From an uncultured Collinsella sp. (GTDB lineage: Bacteria; Actinomycetota; Coriobacteriia; Coriobacteriales; Coriobacteriaceae): a stretch of 31,993 nucleotides of DNA. This document shows, in pieces, positions 15,850-22,552 of this stretch. The position numbers were made by a program, and so were the translations under genes. The notes beneath the pieces were generated by a model. The model had not been told where the DNA came from, did no database searches, and saw nothing but the letters and a program-made list of their open reading frames with translations. Every line of letters starts with the position of its first letter. Position 1 is the stretch's first letter. The DNA is taken from the NCBI GenBank assembly GCA_900544205.1, contig UQUG01000016.1, positions 1-31,993 on the forward strand, in the 5' to 3' direction.

Positions 15850-15930
15850 ATGTTTGGAACATGCCTTAAAATCCACCTTTCCGCACTTTGCAGCAAAAAG
15901 TAGATTCCTAGACATGTCCCAAATGTCTAC
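15846..15930. repeat. Imperfect inverted repeat between convergent genes, carrying both stop codons
   Basis: GTAGATGTTTGGAACATG (from 15846) pairs with CATGTCCCAAATGTCTAC (to 15930) except at transition differences that allow G-U pairs. An inner AATCCACCTTT / AAAAGTAGATT stem continues the hairpin. The TAG stop of the Fur-family gene (15847-15849) and the stop of the HAD gene (15927-15929 on the minus strand) lie in the two arms. It probably works as a bidirectional terminator. Confidence 0.7.
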
Positions 15931-16724
15931 TCAGCAAGTAGACGACGCAGCTCTTCTTCGACCGTGCGCACGTAGCGGACGCGGTCGTTAATGCCACGCA
16001 TAGAGGAGTTGCAGCTCTCCATCAGATAGGGATGGCCCACGACGTTGAGCATGTCGCGATCGTTCTCATTGTCGCCAAACGCCATCATCTCATCGGGCGA
16101 AATACCCAGGGCACGACCGTAATCGGCAAGCGCGGAGCCCTTGCCCGAACCGAAACCGATAAAGTCCGTCCATTCGGTTCCCGACGTCATCACGTCAACA
16201 CGGTCGCTAAAGAGGCGCTCAAAATACTCCAGGGCCGCCGGCTGATCCACCTCGGGCGTCTGGAAGGCAATCTTAATGACGTCCTCGTCGATGTCCTCGG
16301 GGCGGGCGACCACCGCCACATCGCAGTGGACCTCATAGCGCAAATGATCGACGAACGCATCGTTGCCGCTCATGGTGTAGAGGTGTCCCTCACACGAAAG
16401 GGTCACGTCGGCATGGGGATACGCAACCACGGCATTCGCGATATCCATAGCAAGGCTACGCTCCATGGAACGCTTGACAACGGCACGTCCCTCGCTCATC
16501 ACCAGGGCTCCGTTTTCGCATACATAGGCGAGCTCATCGGCCACCGGGGCAAACAGATAGCGCAAGCTCGCATATTGACGGCCGCTCGCCGGCATAAACA
16601 CGATACCGCGACGATGCAGCTCATCGATGAGCTCAAAGGCCTCGGAACGCGGCTCGCGCTCCCCCGGATGCAGCAACGTGCCGTCCAAATCGCATGCAAT
16701 CAGCTTGATTCCTTCAAGACCCAT
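15927..16724 (-). CDS. HAD-superfamily Cof-type phosphatase
   Basis: 265 residues from ATG 16724 (GGGGGAG upstream). Motif I LIACDLDGTLLHPG (Asp12 and Asp14), motif II in FMPASGRQY, and motif IV MMAFGDNENDRDMLNVVG. The cap between them is the C2B type, so this belongs to the Cof/YbiV group that dephosphorylates sugar phosphates or cofactors such as FMN or PLP. The specific substrate is not evident. It is convergent with the Fur-family gene; an independent hairpin lies upstream. Confidence 0.9.
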   Translation of the reverse strand: MGLEGIKLIACDLDGTLLHPGEREPRSEAFELIDELHRRGIVFMPASGRQYASLRYLFAPVADELAYVCENGALVMSEGRAVVKRSMERSLAMDIANAVVAYPHADVTLSCEGHLYTMSGNDAFVDHLRYEVHCDVAVVARPEDIDEDVIKIAFQTPEVDQPAALEYFERLFSDRVDVMTSGTEWTDFIGFGSGKGSALADYGRALGISPDEMMAFGDNENDRDMLNVVGHPYLMESCNSSMRGINDRVRYVRTVEEELRRLLAE

Positions 16725-16753
16725 ATGCTCCCCCACAGCATCTCATCAACAGA

Positions 16754-16792
16754 AAGGCGGACTTTGAATAGTTGTCTCTCAAAGTCCGCCTT
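16754..16792 (-). terminator. Terminator after the UreE-like gene
   Basis: AAGGCGGACTTTGA and TCAAAGTCCGCCTT form a perfect 14-bp stem with an 11-nt loop. On the minus strand it is followed by CTGTTG after TT, a weak U-tract. It lies 14 nt beyond the UreE-like stop codon and 30 nt upstream of the HAD gene. Confidence 0.75.
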
Positions 16793-16805
16793 ACTTATAC
16801 GCACG

Positions 16806-17384
16806 TTAATCGCGCGCCTTCTTTACGATCGTAAAGTCTGGTGCCATACTCACAACGGCATCCGCCGCACTCGACGCAAAGCGCCGGTCCGAATCGAGTT
16901 CACGGGTAACCGTCGAGAGCCGAACGCCCTCGACGCCCCGGAGCATGCGGCCCAAAACAGGCTGCACCGGCGTATACATGCGCACGGTATACTCGTCCGA
17001 ATCGCCTCGAAAAAGCGGCGCATGCATATTGCCGATCTCCCAGCACGCATGCGCGAGCGCAATCGGGTCCATGCGGTCAACTTCGACCAAATAAACCTCG
17101 GCGCTGCGCAGGCGCACGACAACCGCCACGGGCACCACGCCCGAACGGTCGACGGCGAGCACGTCGCCGTCGACAAAACGACCGCCGTCGGCAGTATCCA
17201 GCCGAACATCGACCGTGCGCCCCAGCTCCGTCACGCCCACAAACGCGCATACATCAGCCTGGTCCCAATCGAGCAGTAGCTCGTCAACTTCAAAGACGCC
17301 GCCCAGCTTCCGGCGAAGCAGAAGTTCATAGGACGGATCGTTGAGATTTCCCAAGCATGTCGTCGAAACCAAGCGCTCAGGCAT
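16806..17384 (-). CDS. UreE-like putative metallochaperone
   Basis: 192 residues. The middle (GRTVDVRLDTADGGRFVDGD, about 55-74) resembles the UreE N-terminal beta domain. Residues 111-150 (AHACWEIGNMHAPLF, then LGRMLRGVEGV) match the UreE C-terminal ferredoxin-like domain, where GNxH supplies a metal-binding histidine (here His121; His112 is nearby). UreE delivers nickel to urease, but no urease gene is in the window and the usual His-rich tail is missing (C terminus FTIVKKARD). It starts 3 nt after the SlyD-like gene stop, with GAGG upstream, so the two form an operon. The assignment is by motif; function here is inference. Confidence 0.6.
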   Translation of the reverse strand: MPERLVSTTCLGNLNDPSYELLLRRKLGGVFEVDELLLDWDQADVCAFVGVTELGRTVDVRLDTADGGRFVDGDVLAVDRSGVVPVAVVVRLRSAEVYLVEVDRMDPIALAHACWEIGNMHAPLFRGDSDEYTVRMYTPVQPVLGRMLRGVEGVRLSTVTRELDSDRRFASSAADAVVSMAPDFTIVKKARD

Positions 17385-17387
17385 GCT

Positions 17388-17816
17388 CTAACCCTCGACC
17401 TCGACGAGCTCGATATCAAAGTTGAGGTCCTTGCCGGCAAGCTCGTGGTTGGCATCGAGCGTCACAGCCTCGGGCGTTACGTCGATGACGACGGCGGGGA
17501 CAGGCATGCCGCTCGGCGTGGACAGGAAGAGCTTCATGCCCTTCTCGATCTGCTCGATGTTGGGAACCTGCTCGGCCGGGAAGGTAATAACCATCTCGGG
17601 ATTGTGCTCGCCGTAGGCATCGGCAGCAGGAATGTGCACGGTCTTCTTCTCGCCCACCTGCATGTCGACAACAGCGGCGTCGAAGCCCTTGATCATCTGA
17701 CCGGCGCCGCAGGTGAACTCCAGCGGCTCGCCGCGATCGTAGGAGCTATCGAACTGCGTGCCGTCGTCGAGCGTGCCGCGATAATGAGTCTTGACCTTCT
17801 TGCCCTGGTTGGACAT
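17388..17816 (-). CDS. slyD: FKBP-type peptidyl-prolyl isomerase, SlyD-like
   Basis: 142 residues from ATG 17816 (GGAGG 5 nt upstream). The FKBP core is split around an insert-in-flap chaperone domain. The first half contains VKTHYRGTLDDGTQFDSSYD and GAGQMIKGFDAAVVDMQVGE. AYGEHNPEMVITFPAEQVP leads into the insert, and the chain closes with LAGKDLNFDIELVEVE. This is the SlyD architecture: prolyl isomerase plus chaperone. The His/Cys-rich tail that gives E. coli SlyD its strong nickel binding is absent. Operon with the UreE-like gene. Divergent from the dipeptidase. Confidence 0.9.
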   Translation of the reverse strand: MSNQGKKVKTHYRGTLDDGTQFDSSYDRGEPLEFTCGAGQMIKGFDAAVVDMQVGEKKTVHIPAADAYGEHNPEMVITFPAEQVPNIEQIEKGMKLFLSTPSGMPVPAVVIDVTPEAVTLDANHELAGKDLNFDIELVEVEG

Positions 17817-17936
17817 GGTAACCTCCGTGATAAGGGCAGCGCACAACGCGGGCCGCCGTGAACATATGGCGCTAACTATACCCTAGTCATACAATTCAAT
17901 GACAGTTTGCAAAGAAACGCTGCAACCGGAGGAACC

Positions 17937-18950
17937 ATGGCATATCCCGTATTTGACCTACACTGCGACACCGCCGACCGCATCGGCTGGGCCACGCTCG
18001 ATCTCGACCTGCGCTTTACCGCCGGCACCGACGGTTATTTCCCCGGCGACGAAACGCATCCGCAAGATTTCGACCTCATCGAGGGCAACGCCTGCGCCAT
18101 CTCGCTCGCAAAGATCGGCAACACGCCATGGGCACAGTGCTTCGCCACGTTTGTCCCCGATGAGATTCCCACCGCCCACGCCGCGCGCTTCCAGGCGCAG
18201 ATCATGGCGCATATGAGCGGCCAGGCAATGCTCAACCACGACCGCATGGTCAACGTACGCAGCGCGGCAGACATTCGCCCCGCGCTCAAAGACGGCAAGG
18301 TCGCCTGCATCCACACCATCGAAAACGCCACGTTCTTTGCCGAGGACCCCGCGTTGATCGAGGTGCTCAAGAGCTTGGGCGTACTCATGTCATCGCTCAG
18401 CTGGAATGCGCAGGGACCGCTCGCGAGCGGACACGATACCCACGCCGGCCTCACCGCCGCCGGCATCGAGGCACTTACGCAGATGGAGCACGCCGGCATG
18501 GTGCTTGACGTCTCCCACCTCAACGATGAGTGCTTTGACGAGGTTGTCGCCCACGCCACGCGCCCCTTCGTCGCCAGCCACTCCAACTCCCGCACCGTCT
18601 GCGGCGTCAAGCGCAACCTCACCGACGACCAGTTCCGCACCATTCGCGACATGGGCGGTATCGTCGGCCTCAACTACTGCAGCGAGTTCCTTTCCAACGA
18701 CGCAACCGACAAGACCGCCGCAGACGTCACCTTCGACCAGCTGGCGGCACATATCGAGCACTGGCTCGACCTGGGCGGCGAGGACGTCATCGCGCTCGGC
18801 GGCGACTGGGACGGCGCCACGGTGCCTGCTTTCCTCTCCGATGCCAGCAAGATGCCCGAGTTCCAGAACATGCTCTCCAAGCACTTTGGCAAGACCGTGA
18901 TGCAAAAGCTCTGCAGCGACAACGCGCTTGCCTTCTTTGAGCGTTATTAA
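17937..18950 (+). CDS. Membrane-dipeptidase family (M19) peptidase
   Basis: 337 residues; GGAGG stands 4 nt before ATG 17937. Seen: FDLHCDTADRIGW (HxD zinc ligands), a HTIENATFF segment (Glu bridging zinc), MVLDVSHLNDECF, FVASHSNSRTVCG (His ligand), GGIVGLNYCSEFL and IALGGDWDGATV. These match the M19 binuclear zinc dipeptidases, which cleave dipeptides, including those with D-amino acids at the C-terminal side. No signal peptide, so cytoplasmic. A 16-bp perfect hairpin follows the stop. Confidence 0.93.
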   Translation: MAYPVFDLHCDTADRIGWATLDLDLRFTAGTDGYFPGDETHPQDFDLIEGNACAISLAKIGNTPWAQCFATFVPDEIPTAHAARFQAQIMAHMSGQAMLNHDRMVNVRSAADIRPALKDGKVACIHTIENATFFAEDPALIEVLKSLGVLMSSLSWNAQGPLASGHDTHAGLTAAGIEALTQMEHAGMVLDVSHLNDECFDEVVAHATRPFVASHSNSRTVCGVKRNLTDDQFRTIRDMGGIVGLNYCSEFLSNDATDKTAADVTFDQLAAHIEHWLDLGGEDVIALGGDWDGATVPAFLSDASKMPEFQNMLSKHFGKTVMQKLCSDNALAFFERY

Positions 18951-18966
18951 TTTCACATCCCTTGAG

Positions 18967-19002
18967 CGGGCCGGCATGTCGAACGGTCGACATGCCGGCC
19001 CG
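18967..19002 (+). repeat. Perfect 16-bp inverted repeat after the dipeptidase gene
   Basis: CGGGCCGGCATGTCGA and TCGACATGCCGGCCCG, loop ACGG. It begins 17 nt after the dipeptidase stop and ends 22 nt before the next start. No U-tract follows, so it is either a rho-independent-like mRNA stabiliser or a partial terminator in an operon. Confidence 0.8.
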
Positions 19003-19024
19003 TCCCCAATCTGAAGGACCGCTT

Positions 19025-19801
19025 TTGACGCAGCAATTTACGTTTTTCCTACCCCGACCGGATGGCACGTCCTTGCCCGTCGTCGTTACCAAAAAGCGCG
19101 TCAAGAACTTCAACCTACGCGTCACATCGAGCGGTGAGGTCCACGCCAGCGCACCGATCGGCGCCAGCCGTGAGCGTATCGAAGCGTTTGTGAAGCGCAA
19201 CAGCGCCTGGATTATCAGCCGACTTGCCCAGCGCGAGCAACGTCAGGCGACGGCGAGAGAGCCGCTCAGCCCCTCGTCCATCATTGCGCTTTGGGGCAAG
19301 CCCATCACGGTACAAGATGCGCTCGATCACAACTTTAAGTCACCCGCACCGCGGCCCAAACAAGCCACGTTCGCAAGCTTTATGGGTACCGACGAGCCAG
19401 ACGAACGTCCGCAGGCCAAGTGGAACGCGCCCCTCGACGGCTTAACGCCCAGTGAGATCCAAGCCCATATTGACCAGCTCTATACGTCCGAAGTCACATC
19501 GGCGCTGCGGGATATGGTGCACGCATACGAAATCGCAATGGGTGTCGCCGTTTCCCGCGTTTCCGTGCGCAGCTTGAAAACGCGCTGGGGATCATGCACG
19601 CCCAAAACCGGCGCCATTCGCATCGCACGAGAACTTGCCGCCTACCCCGTCGAGTGCCTTGACATGGTTGTCGCCCACGAGCTCGTCCACTTGCTCGAGC
19701 CAAGCCACAATCAGCGGTTTCACGCCCTGCTCGACACGTACTGCCCCAACAATAGAGCACTGTCCCAGCGGCTCAAGCAGCCACCCATAGAGACATATTA
19801 G
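19025..19801 (+). CDS. YgjP-type zinc metallopeptidase (DUF45, M48-related)
   Basis: 258 residues from TTG 19025, chosen because GAAGGA stands 6 nt before it; the ATG at 18992 lies inside the perfect hairpin. N-terminal part: VVTKKRVKNFNLRVTSSGEV and a SAPIGASRERIEAFVKRNSA segment; C-terminal catalytic part: RVSVRSLKTRWGSCTPKTGAI, then VVAHELVHLLEPSHNQRFHA, with the HExxH zinc motif and the conserved SHNxRF. This family is widely conserved with unknown natural substrate. Ends 6 nt before the convergent folB stop codon. Confidence 0.9.
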   Translation: MTQQFTFFLPRPDGTSLPVVVTKKRVKNFNLRVTSSGEVHASAPIGASRERIEAFVKRNSAWIISRLAQREQRQATAREPLSPSSIIALWGKPITVQDALDHNFKSPAPRPKQATFASFMGTDEPDERPQAKWNAPLDGLTPSEIQAHIDQLYTSEVTSALRDMVHAYEIAMGVAVSRVSVRSLKTRWGSCTPKTGAIRIARELAAYPVECLDMVVAHELVHLLEPSHNQRFHALLDTYCPNNRALSQRLKQPPIETY

Positions 19802-19807
19802 AACCGG

Positions 19808-20293
19808 TTAGCGCACGCGCTCGATCTCGACACCGCAGCTTGCCAGGGGAAGACCGACGGGCGCCCAAGGCTTATCGAGCTTAACGCGCACGCCAAGCAG
19901 CAAGGGGTAACGACGCAGCAGCATCGAGGCCACACCCTCAGCTGCAGCCTCGATGAGTTTAAACGCATGCTCGCGCAGATAGCCATCGACATCGTGGCAC
20001 ACCGAGCCGTAGTCAATCGAGGCGTCCAGGTTATCGTGCTCCCCCGCTGCACGCAGGTCGGCATAGAGCACCAAGGACACGATGAACTTCTGGCCCAGCG
20101 CGTTCTCCTCGGGATACACGCCGTGGTTGGCAAAGACCTCGAGACCGTCGATAGTAATGCGATCGGCATGGCGCAGATCGTCATAGCTCACGTGGGGCAC
20201 CGCCGTTGCGGTGGATATTTTGCCCCTTTCACGGCGGGCGAGCTCGGCACCTTCAGTCTTGGTTGCATTCTCGGGCAGTTTTTTGTTACTCAT
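19808..20293 (-). CDS. folB: Dihydroneopterin aldolase
   Basis: 161 residues; the FolB domain covers about 44-161 (RITIDGLEVFANHGVYPEEN, KFIVSLVLYADLRAAG, SIDYGSVCHDV, KLIEAAAEGVASMLL, VRVKLDKPWAPVG). It splits 7,8-dihydroneopterin to 6-hydroxymethyl-dihydropterin and glycolaldehyde in folate synthesis. The first 43 residues are a charged extension not found in typical FolB (about 120 residues). GGAG lies 9 nt before the ATG. Third gene of folE-HD-folB on the minus strand, 43 nt after the HD gene. Confidence 0.93.
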   Translation of the reverse strand: MSNKKLPENATKTEGAELARRERGKISTATAVPHVSYDDLRHADRITIDGLEVFANHGVYPEENALGQKFIVSLVLYADLRAAGEHDNLDASIDYGSVCHDVDGYLREHAFKLIEAAAEGVASMLLRRYPLLLGVRVKLDKPWAPVGLPLASCGVEIERVR

Positions 20294-20336
20294 CGCGATC
20301 GTCTCCTTCGTTTAGAACCCCGACCGCGCAAACTAA

Positions 20337-20918
20337 CTACACGCGAATCGACAGGTTCTTTTTATCGTCGCTCCAGTTGCAAGCATTGCGCGCGGGGCAT
20401 GCAAAGCAGGCGCGCGACGCTTTGTCGGCTGCGTAGAGCAGACGCTCAAGCGGTTGGCTGTTCACGCGCAGCTTTCGATGGCCCAGAATGGCCGTCTTAA
20501 TGGCTGCGGCATCGGCCGGCTCAAACGCCACGTCATCGGGCATGCCGGCGAGTATTGCATCAGCGACGCGCTCGCTTGCAACATCATGGGATATACCCGA
20601 TTCATACTGTTCATCTTTGCCGATATCGTGAAGAAGTGCCGTGGCGTAGATGACCTCGCGGTCAAACTCGAGCTGTTCCTCGAGATTCTTGATCCACATA
20701 ATACGGGCGACATCCAGCAGATGGTCGACACCGTGGCGGCAAAAGATGCGCCCCGATTCCAGCTGTGCAATGTTGCCCAGGTGCCGCCGGAACAGCCCGC
20801 TGGCACAGATGTAATCAATGCGAGGCATGACACCAAAGGGAGCCAGGCCCGAAGCCATAAAGCCGCGACGCGGCGTCCCCTCATCGGTCTTCGATGCAAA
20901 GTCGTTGACGACCCTCAT
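20337..20918 (-). CDS. HD-domain phosphohydrolase
   Basis: 193 residues. HD metal motif: CRHGVDHLLDVARI (His62) and ATALLHDIGKDEQYE (His97-Asp98), with a later Asp in LYAADKASRAC. The C terminus ends in CFACPARNACNWSDDKKNLSI, a cysteine-containing tail seen in HD proteins of anaerobes. It sits between folE and folB with a 2-nt gap to the folE stop, so it probably acts in pterin metabolism (for example dephosphorylation of the dihydroneopterin phosphate). That role is inference from context. Confidence 0.87.
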   Translation of the reverse strand: MRVVNDFASKTDEGTPRRGFMASGLAPFGVMPRIDYICASGLFRRHLGNIAQLESGRIFCRHGVDHLLDVARIMWIKNLEEQLEFDREVIYATALLHDIGKDEQYESGISHDVASERVADAILAGMPDDVAFEPADAAAIKTAILGHRKLRVNSQPLERLLYAADKASRACFACPARNACNWSDDKKNLSIRV

Positions 20919-20920
20919 GG

Positions 20921-21478
20921 TTAGCGGCCCAGCATCCTAAAGAAACGCTCTTCGAGCGCGGGGTCGGTCTCAAAGACGCCGCGGCGAGCGAGCGTCACGG
21001 TCTTGGTGCCGGGCTTTTGCACGCCGCGCATGGTCATACACATATGCTCAGCTTCCATGAGCACAATCGCTCCCTGGGGAGCGAGATACTCCATGAGGGC
21101 ATCGGCAACCTGCGCACACAGCTGCTCCTGCAGCTGCAGACGGCGGGCATAAACCTCAACCGTGCGAGCAAGCTTAGAGAGCCCTGCGACACGGCCGTTG
21201 GGGATATAGCCAATGGTAGCCTTGCCGTAAAACGGCAGCAGATGATGTTCGCACAGCGAGTAGAACGTGATGTCGCGCTCGATAACCAAATCGTTCGAAG
21301 CGACGGCAAAGGTTTTGGACAGGTGCTCCTCGGCACTCTGGTCCATACCGCCGGCGATTTCACCATACATACGGGCAACGCGCGCCGGGGTCTCCAGCAG
21401 GCCCTCACGAGTTGGGTCCTCGCCTATGCCCTCAAGCAACAGCTTAATGGCGGCCTCGACTTTTTCCTGATCGACCAT
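20921..21478 (-). CDS. folE: GTP cyclohydrolase I
   Basis: 185 residues, the usual FolE length. It makes 7,8-dihydroneopterin triphosphate from GTP, the first step of folate and related pterin pathways. Seen: GEDPTREGLLETPARVARMY, ITFYSLCEHHLLPFYGK (zinc Cys76; catalytic His), YIPNGRVAGLSKLARTVEVY, RLQLQEQL and EAEHMCMTMRGVQKPG (zinc Cys147). The first gene of the three-gene operon. GAGG lies 6 nt before the ATG. Confidence 0.96.
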   Translation of the reverse strand: MVDQEKVEAAIKLLLEGIGEDPTREGLLETPARVARMYGEIAGGMDQSAEEHLSKTFAVASNDLVIERDITFYSLCEHHLLPFYGKATIGYIPNGRVAGLSKLARTVEVYARRLQLQEQLCAQVADALMEYLAPQGAIVLMEAEHMCMTMRGVQKPGTKTVTLARRGVFETDPALEERFFRMLGR

Positions 21479-21544
21479 CTGGGCCTCACTTTTCCGATTT
21501 CACGTTCGCACTATGGTACCACGCCCTCCGGCATCGACCACAAG

Positions 21545-22126
21545 CTACATAGTATGGGTCGAATAGACCGGATCATCACGCCAAAGTTCAACCGCATCAC
21601 AAAGCGCAACGCCCTCGCGCTCGGCACGGGCACGCGTAGCGTTCATATCGATCACGCGCTGATTGCTCGAGCCTCTGAAGCGCAACGAGATATCGTACAA
21701 ATCCTGAACGAACGGACCGTCCACCAACATATCGAGGCAGGTAAGGATGCGGTCCGTCACCTCGGTATGATGACGACCGCCCGGCATAAGCTCCTCGAGC
21801 ACATCGCCGGTAAAGCACCAAATAGTCTTTCCCGACCCCGATGGATAGGCCGCACGCACGCGTTCGATAAAGTCGACAAGCCCCGCTTGATTCTCAGGTT
21901 CCATAGGCTCGCCGCCCAAAATCGTCAGACCATCGATAAAGGGATGATCGAGACTCTCGATAATCTTGTCCTCGACGGCGCGATCGAACGGCTCGCCCGC
22001 AGCAAAGTCCCACGCGACAGAGTTAAAGCAGTTCTTGCACCCACGACGGCACCCACTCACAAACAGAGAAGTACGAACGCCTTCTCCATCAGCAATATCG
22101 AAATACTTAATGTTCGCGTAGTTCAT
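21545..22126 (-). CDS. nrdG: Anaerobic ribonucleotide reductase activating protein
   Basis: 193 residues from ATG 22126 (AGGAG 8 nt upstream). A radical-SAM enzyme that forms the glycyl radical on NrdD. Cluster motif: SGCRRGCKNCFN (CxxxCxxC), then LTILGGEPMEPENQ and DMLVDGPFV typical of NrdG. It follows nrdD by 426 nt, a long gap filled with two inverted repeats, so it may be expressed below nrdD or from its own promoter (a TATACT lies at 22262-22267 on the minus strand without a clear -35). Confidence 0.95.
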   Translation of the reverse strand: MNYANIKYFDIADGEGVRTSLFVSGCRRGCKNCFNSVAWDFAAGEPFDRAVEDKIIESLDHPFIDGLTILGGEPMEPENQAGLVDFIERVRAAYPSGSGKTIWCFTGDVLEELMPGGRHHTEVTDRILTCLDMLVDGPFVQDLYDISLRFRGSSNQRVIDMNATRARAEREGVALCDAVELWRDDPVYSTHTM

Positions 22127-22141
22127 AGGTAACTCTCCTGG

Positions 22142-22225
22142 GAGGCCGGGACATATCATCCCGTCCTCAAACATTCTCGGCCTGCGGCCTGCGAAACTGC
22201 GGGCGGGACGATATGTCCCGGCCTC
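22142..22225 (-). repeat. Long inverted repeat in the nrdG leader
   Basis: Arms 22142-22163 and 22204-22225 pair over 22 bp with one mismatch (GAGGCCGGGACATATC.TCCCG type). It begins 16 nt upstream of the nrdG start codon, ending at the AGGAG ribosome site, and could influence translation. The rest of the 22127-22552 gap shows no gene. Confidence 0.85.
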
Positions 22226-22403
22226 ATGCAAAGGGCAACTCAATGAACGAAGCGAACATCGAGTATAGGGTTCGAGGTCCAATAAAAACTGGGTTGCGGC
22301 TCAACCGCCATCGCAAGTAAATCGCAGCTGCAGCTCAAATTATTTCCGCTAAGAACTTCGAGGAGTGAGCAGGCCGCATGCTGCATCTCAGCTACATTAA
22401 CTT

Positions 22404-22541
22404 GGCTGCCCCGTAGCGAGGCCCCGGACCTTTGCTCGATATGAGTTCCGCACGAACAGGAGGCGCCAGTGGCGCCTCCGTCGTGAGCCAGGACTGTCCG
22501 AAATAGCGAGTAAAGGTCCGGGGCCTCGCTACGGGGCAGCC
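22404..22541. repeat. 138-bp hairpin element between nrdD and nrdG
   Basis: Arms 22404-22438 and 22507-22541 pair over 35 bp with one mismatch. In the loop a second perfect 9-bp stem occurs (GGAGGCGCC, AGT, GGCGCCTCC; 22459-22479), with CACGA/TCGTG outside it. It begins 11 nt after the nrdD stop codon. As RNA it would be extremely stable and would likely terminate or process the nrdD transcript; as DNA it could form a cruciform. Confidence 0.9.
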
Positions 22542-22552
22542 TGGGATGGTTA

